From Bacteroidota bacterium (GTDB lineage: Bacteria; Bacteroidota; Bacteroidia; Chitinophagales; Chitinophagaceae), in contig CANGUG010000002.1 of NCBI GenBank assembly GCA_947457075.1, positions 1-64,000 of the forward strand: DNA of 64,000 bases, read 5' to 3'. The notes beneath the pieces are model-generated. The model was not told where the DNA came from. It did not search any database and was given only the letters and a program-made list of their open reading frames with translations. Numbering within the stretch: the stretch's first letter is position 1; each line of letters opens with the position of its first letter. The position numbers and the translations under genes are program-made. Shown here in pieces: positions 62,323-64,000 of this stretch.

Positions 62323-63438
62323 ATGCAAAAGAAAATAGCAGTCATATTAGGAGACGGAATTGGACCAGAAGTAACAGAGCAGTCTATTAAAGTATTAAAT
62401 ACCATTGCAAGGTATTACAATCACAGTTTTAGTTATGAACATGCTTTAATGGGTGCCTGTGCTATTGATGCAACCGGGAATCCATTGCCTGACGAGACCA
62501 TAAAAATTTGCTTAAACAGTGATGCTATTTTATTTGGTGCCATTGGAGATCCTAAATATGACAATGATCCTACCGCAAAAGTAAGGCCAGAGCAAGGCTT
62601 GTTAAAACTAAGAAAAGAATTACAATTGTTTGCCAACATCCGTCCTGTAACAACTTATAAAGCTTTGCAACATTTAACGCCTTTAAAACCCAAGTTGTTA
62701 GAAAATGTAGATTTTGTAATTTATAGAGAGTTAACAGGAGGTATATATTTTGGAGCAAAAAGTTTAAGTGAGGATGGAACGGTAGCAAAAGACGATTGCT
62801 CTTATTCGGTAACAGAAATTGAACGCATAGCACACCTTGCATTTAAGCATGCACAAACTAGAAGAAAAAAATTAACACTAGTAGATAAAGCCAATGTTTT
62901 AGAAACCTCAAGACTTTGGAGAAAAGTAATACAAGCAATAGCACCTACTTATAGCGATGTGACCGTTGATTATTTATTTGTGGATAATGCAGCAATGCAA
63001 ATCATTTTAAATCCAGCAGAATTTGATGTGATATTAACTGAAAATTTGTTTGGTGATATTATTAGTGATGAAGCATCGGTATTAGCGGGATCCTTAGGAT
63101 TATTGCCTTCGGCGTCGGTGGGAAATACCGTGGCTTTATTCGAACCTATTCATGGATCTTATCCGCAAGCAAAAGGAAAAGACATTGCCAATCCTTTGGG
63201 ATCTATTTTATCATCAGCCATGCTATTGGATCATTTTGGATTAACACAGGAAGCCACCATTATAAGAGAGGCAGTTGCTTGGTGTTTAAATAGTGGCTTT
63301 GTAACCAAGGACATCGATTCAATGAATAGTTATACGACAACGGCTATGGGCGATTTGATTTGTGAGTATATCGAAAGACATGCAAAAGGAGAAACACATC
63401 CAATTCATGAGCGATTGCATAAATCAACCATTATCTAG
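62323..63438 (+). CDS. leuB: 3-isopropylmalate dehydrogenase
   Basis: About 371 residues; NAD-dependent oxidation and decarboxylation of 3-isopropylmalate. Key parts are AVILGDGIGPEVT at the start, RPEQGLLKLRKEL, the ELTGGIYFG segment, and ENLFGDIISDEASVLAGSLG. The ATG at 62323 gives the usual family start; an ATG at 62302, preceded by a GGGAGG sequence, would add seven residues and cannot be excluded. Confidence 0.96.
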   Translation: MQKKIAVILGDGIGPEVTEQSIKVLNTIARYYNHSFSYEHALMGACAIDATGNPLPDETIKICLNSDAILFGAIGDPKYDNDPTAKVRPEQGLLKLRKELQLFANIRPVTTYKALQHLTPLKPKLLENVDFVIYRELTGGIYFGAKSLSEDGTVAKDDCSYSVTEIERIAHLAFKHAQTRRKKLTLVDKANVLETSRLWRKVIQAIAPTYSDVTVDYLFVDNAAMQIILNPAEFDVILTENLFGDIISDEASVLAGSLGLLPSASVGNTVALFEPIHGSYPQAKGKDIANPLGSILSSAMLLDHFGLTQEATIIREAVAWCLNSGFVTKDIDSMNSYTTTAMGDLICEYIERHAKGETHPIHERLHKSTII

Positions 63439-63577
63439 TAACTGCACATATTGCGCGCATTGTTCTAACAAACATTCGTCTTAAGGTTAGGCGAATAATA
63501 GGTTGTATTTTTATCATTAGCCTTTTAAGCAGTTAATAACATAAAAAGCGATTCTTCTAATTTTTTAAATATATAAA

Positions 63578-64000
63578 ATGGAATTAAATAAATATTCAAA
63601 AACAATTACGCTAGATCCTACGCAACCAGCTGCGCAGGCTATGTTTTATGGTATTGGTTTAACCGACGCAGATTTGCATAAAGCACAAGTAGGGATAGTG
63701 AGCATGGGTTATGATGGCAATACATGTAATATGCATTTAAATGCATTGGCAGCCGAAGTTAAAACAAGTGTTTGGGAACAGAATTTAGTAGGTTTGATTT
63801 TTCATACTATTGGTGTAAGTGATGGAATGAGTAATGGTACACCAGGTATGCGTTATTCATTGGTGAGTCGTGATGTAATTGCAGATAGTATTGAAACAGT
63901 TTGTGGTGCACAATATTATGATGCAGTGATCACCGTTCCAGGTTGTGATAAAAATATGCCAGGTTCTTTAATTGCCATGGGGCGTTTAAACAGACCTTCT
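63578..64000 (+). CDS. ilvD: dihydroxy-acid dehydratase (5' part, runs off the window)
   Basis: The first 141 codons of a plus-strand gene cut by the window edge. The product starts [14 protein letters not shown] and continues with [14 protein letters not shown], then [17 protein letters not shown] (iron-sulfur Cys), [20 protein letters not shown] and [18 protein letters not shown] (second Cys). These are diagnostic of IlvD, which makes the 2-oxo acids of valine, isoleucine and leucine synthesis. It follows leuB by 139 bp, a gap with no clear feature, and extends the branched-chain operon. Confidence 0.95.
   Translation, partial: MELNKYSKTITLDPTQPAAQAMFYGIGLTDADLHKAQVGIVSMGYDGNTCNMHLNALAAEVKTSVWEQNLVGLIFHTIGVSDGMSNGTPGMRYSLVSRDVIADSIETVCGAQYYDAVITVPGCDKNMPGSLIAMGRLNRPS

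Noticed and set aside
63474-63496. Hairpin in the leuB-ilvD gap
   Set aside because: Only five pairs (ATTCG with CGAAT) around a long loop and no T-run; not better than chance in this AT-rich sequence.

Overview
The window comes from an AT-rich Bacteroidota chromosome, most likely a member of the Chitinophagaceae or a close relative; this is inferred from gene content, since no 16S gene is present. Diagnostic features are a SusCDEF outer-membrane glycan-uptake locus, secreted proteins ending in Por/T9SS sorting domains, DUF4290 beside murA, a MurA with Asp in place of the catalytic Cys, and promoter elements of the Bacteroidota type TAnnTTTG. No rRNA, tRNA, CRISPR array, transposase or phage gene was found.

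Layout. 1-4.9 kb: a minus-strand run (gmk, an SDR dehydrogenase, an AbgB-like M20 amidohydrolase) and a plus-strand S10 carboxypeptidase whose 3' end and terminator hairpin are tandemly duplicated. 5.0-10.9 kb: an accessory cluster of a TerB-like/zinc-ribbon protein, an SPFH protein, a HerA-type ATPase, a stand-alone GYF_2 protein, a small four-helix membrane protein, a zinc-ribbon/PH-like protein, and a convergent membrane-anchored paralogue of the first gene. 11.0-16.7 kb: secreted proteins, including a 1397-residue T9SS-exported putative zinc metallopeptidase. 16.7-20.6 kb: a second accessory block with four small minus-strand genes (one possibly ADP-ribosyltransferase-like, one a 48-residue basic protein), a divergent WYL-type regulator and a 331-residue unknown. 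20.7-31.1 kb: core genes murA, DUF4290, pheS, recO, an amidohydrolase, rplM-rpsI-rpsB-tsf, pyrH and a TolC-like protein. 31.1-44.2 kb: galK, an esterase, a GH53 endo-galactanase, a GH13 amylase-like enzyme and SusC/D/E/F. 44.3-51.2 kb: a TetR-TolC-MFP-RND efflux operon. 51.3-58.8 kb: DUF502, serC, DUF1015, a long-chain acyl-CoA synthetase, a cyanophycinase-like peptidase and a helical-repeat protein. 58.9-64 kb: leuA-leuC-leuD-leuB and the start of ilvD.

The most interesting part is 5.0-10.9 kb. Three consecutive genes (SPFH, HerA ATPase, small protein) each carry the same GYF_2 module, and the SPFH protein carries two polyproline tracts that such modules could bind. This suggests one membrane-associated machine: an SPFH scaffold, a HerA motor docked by GYF_2, and TerB/zinc-ribbon accessory proteins. 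Its function cannot be read from sequence; envelope stress response or defence are the leading guesses. The 16.7-20.6 kb block, with a WYL regulator and a pair of inverted 9-bp motifs in the divergent promoter region, is a second candidate defence or toxin module.
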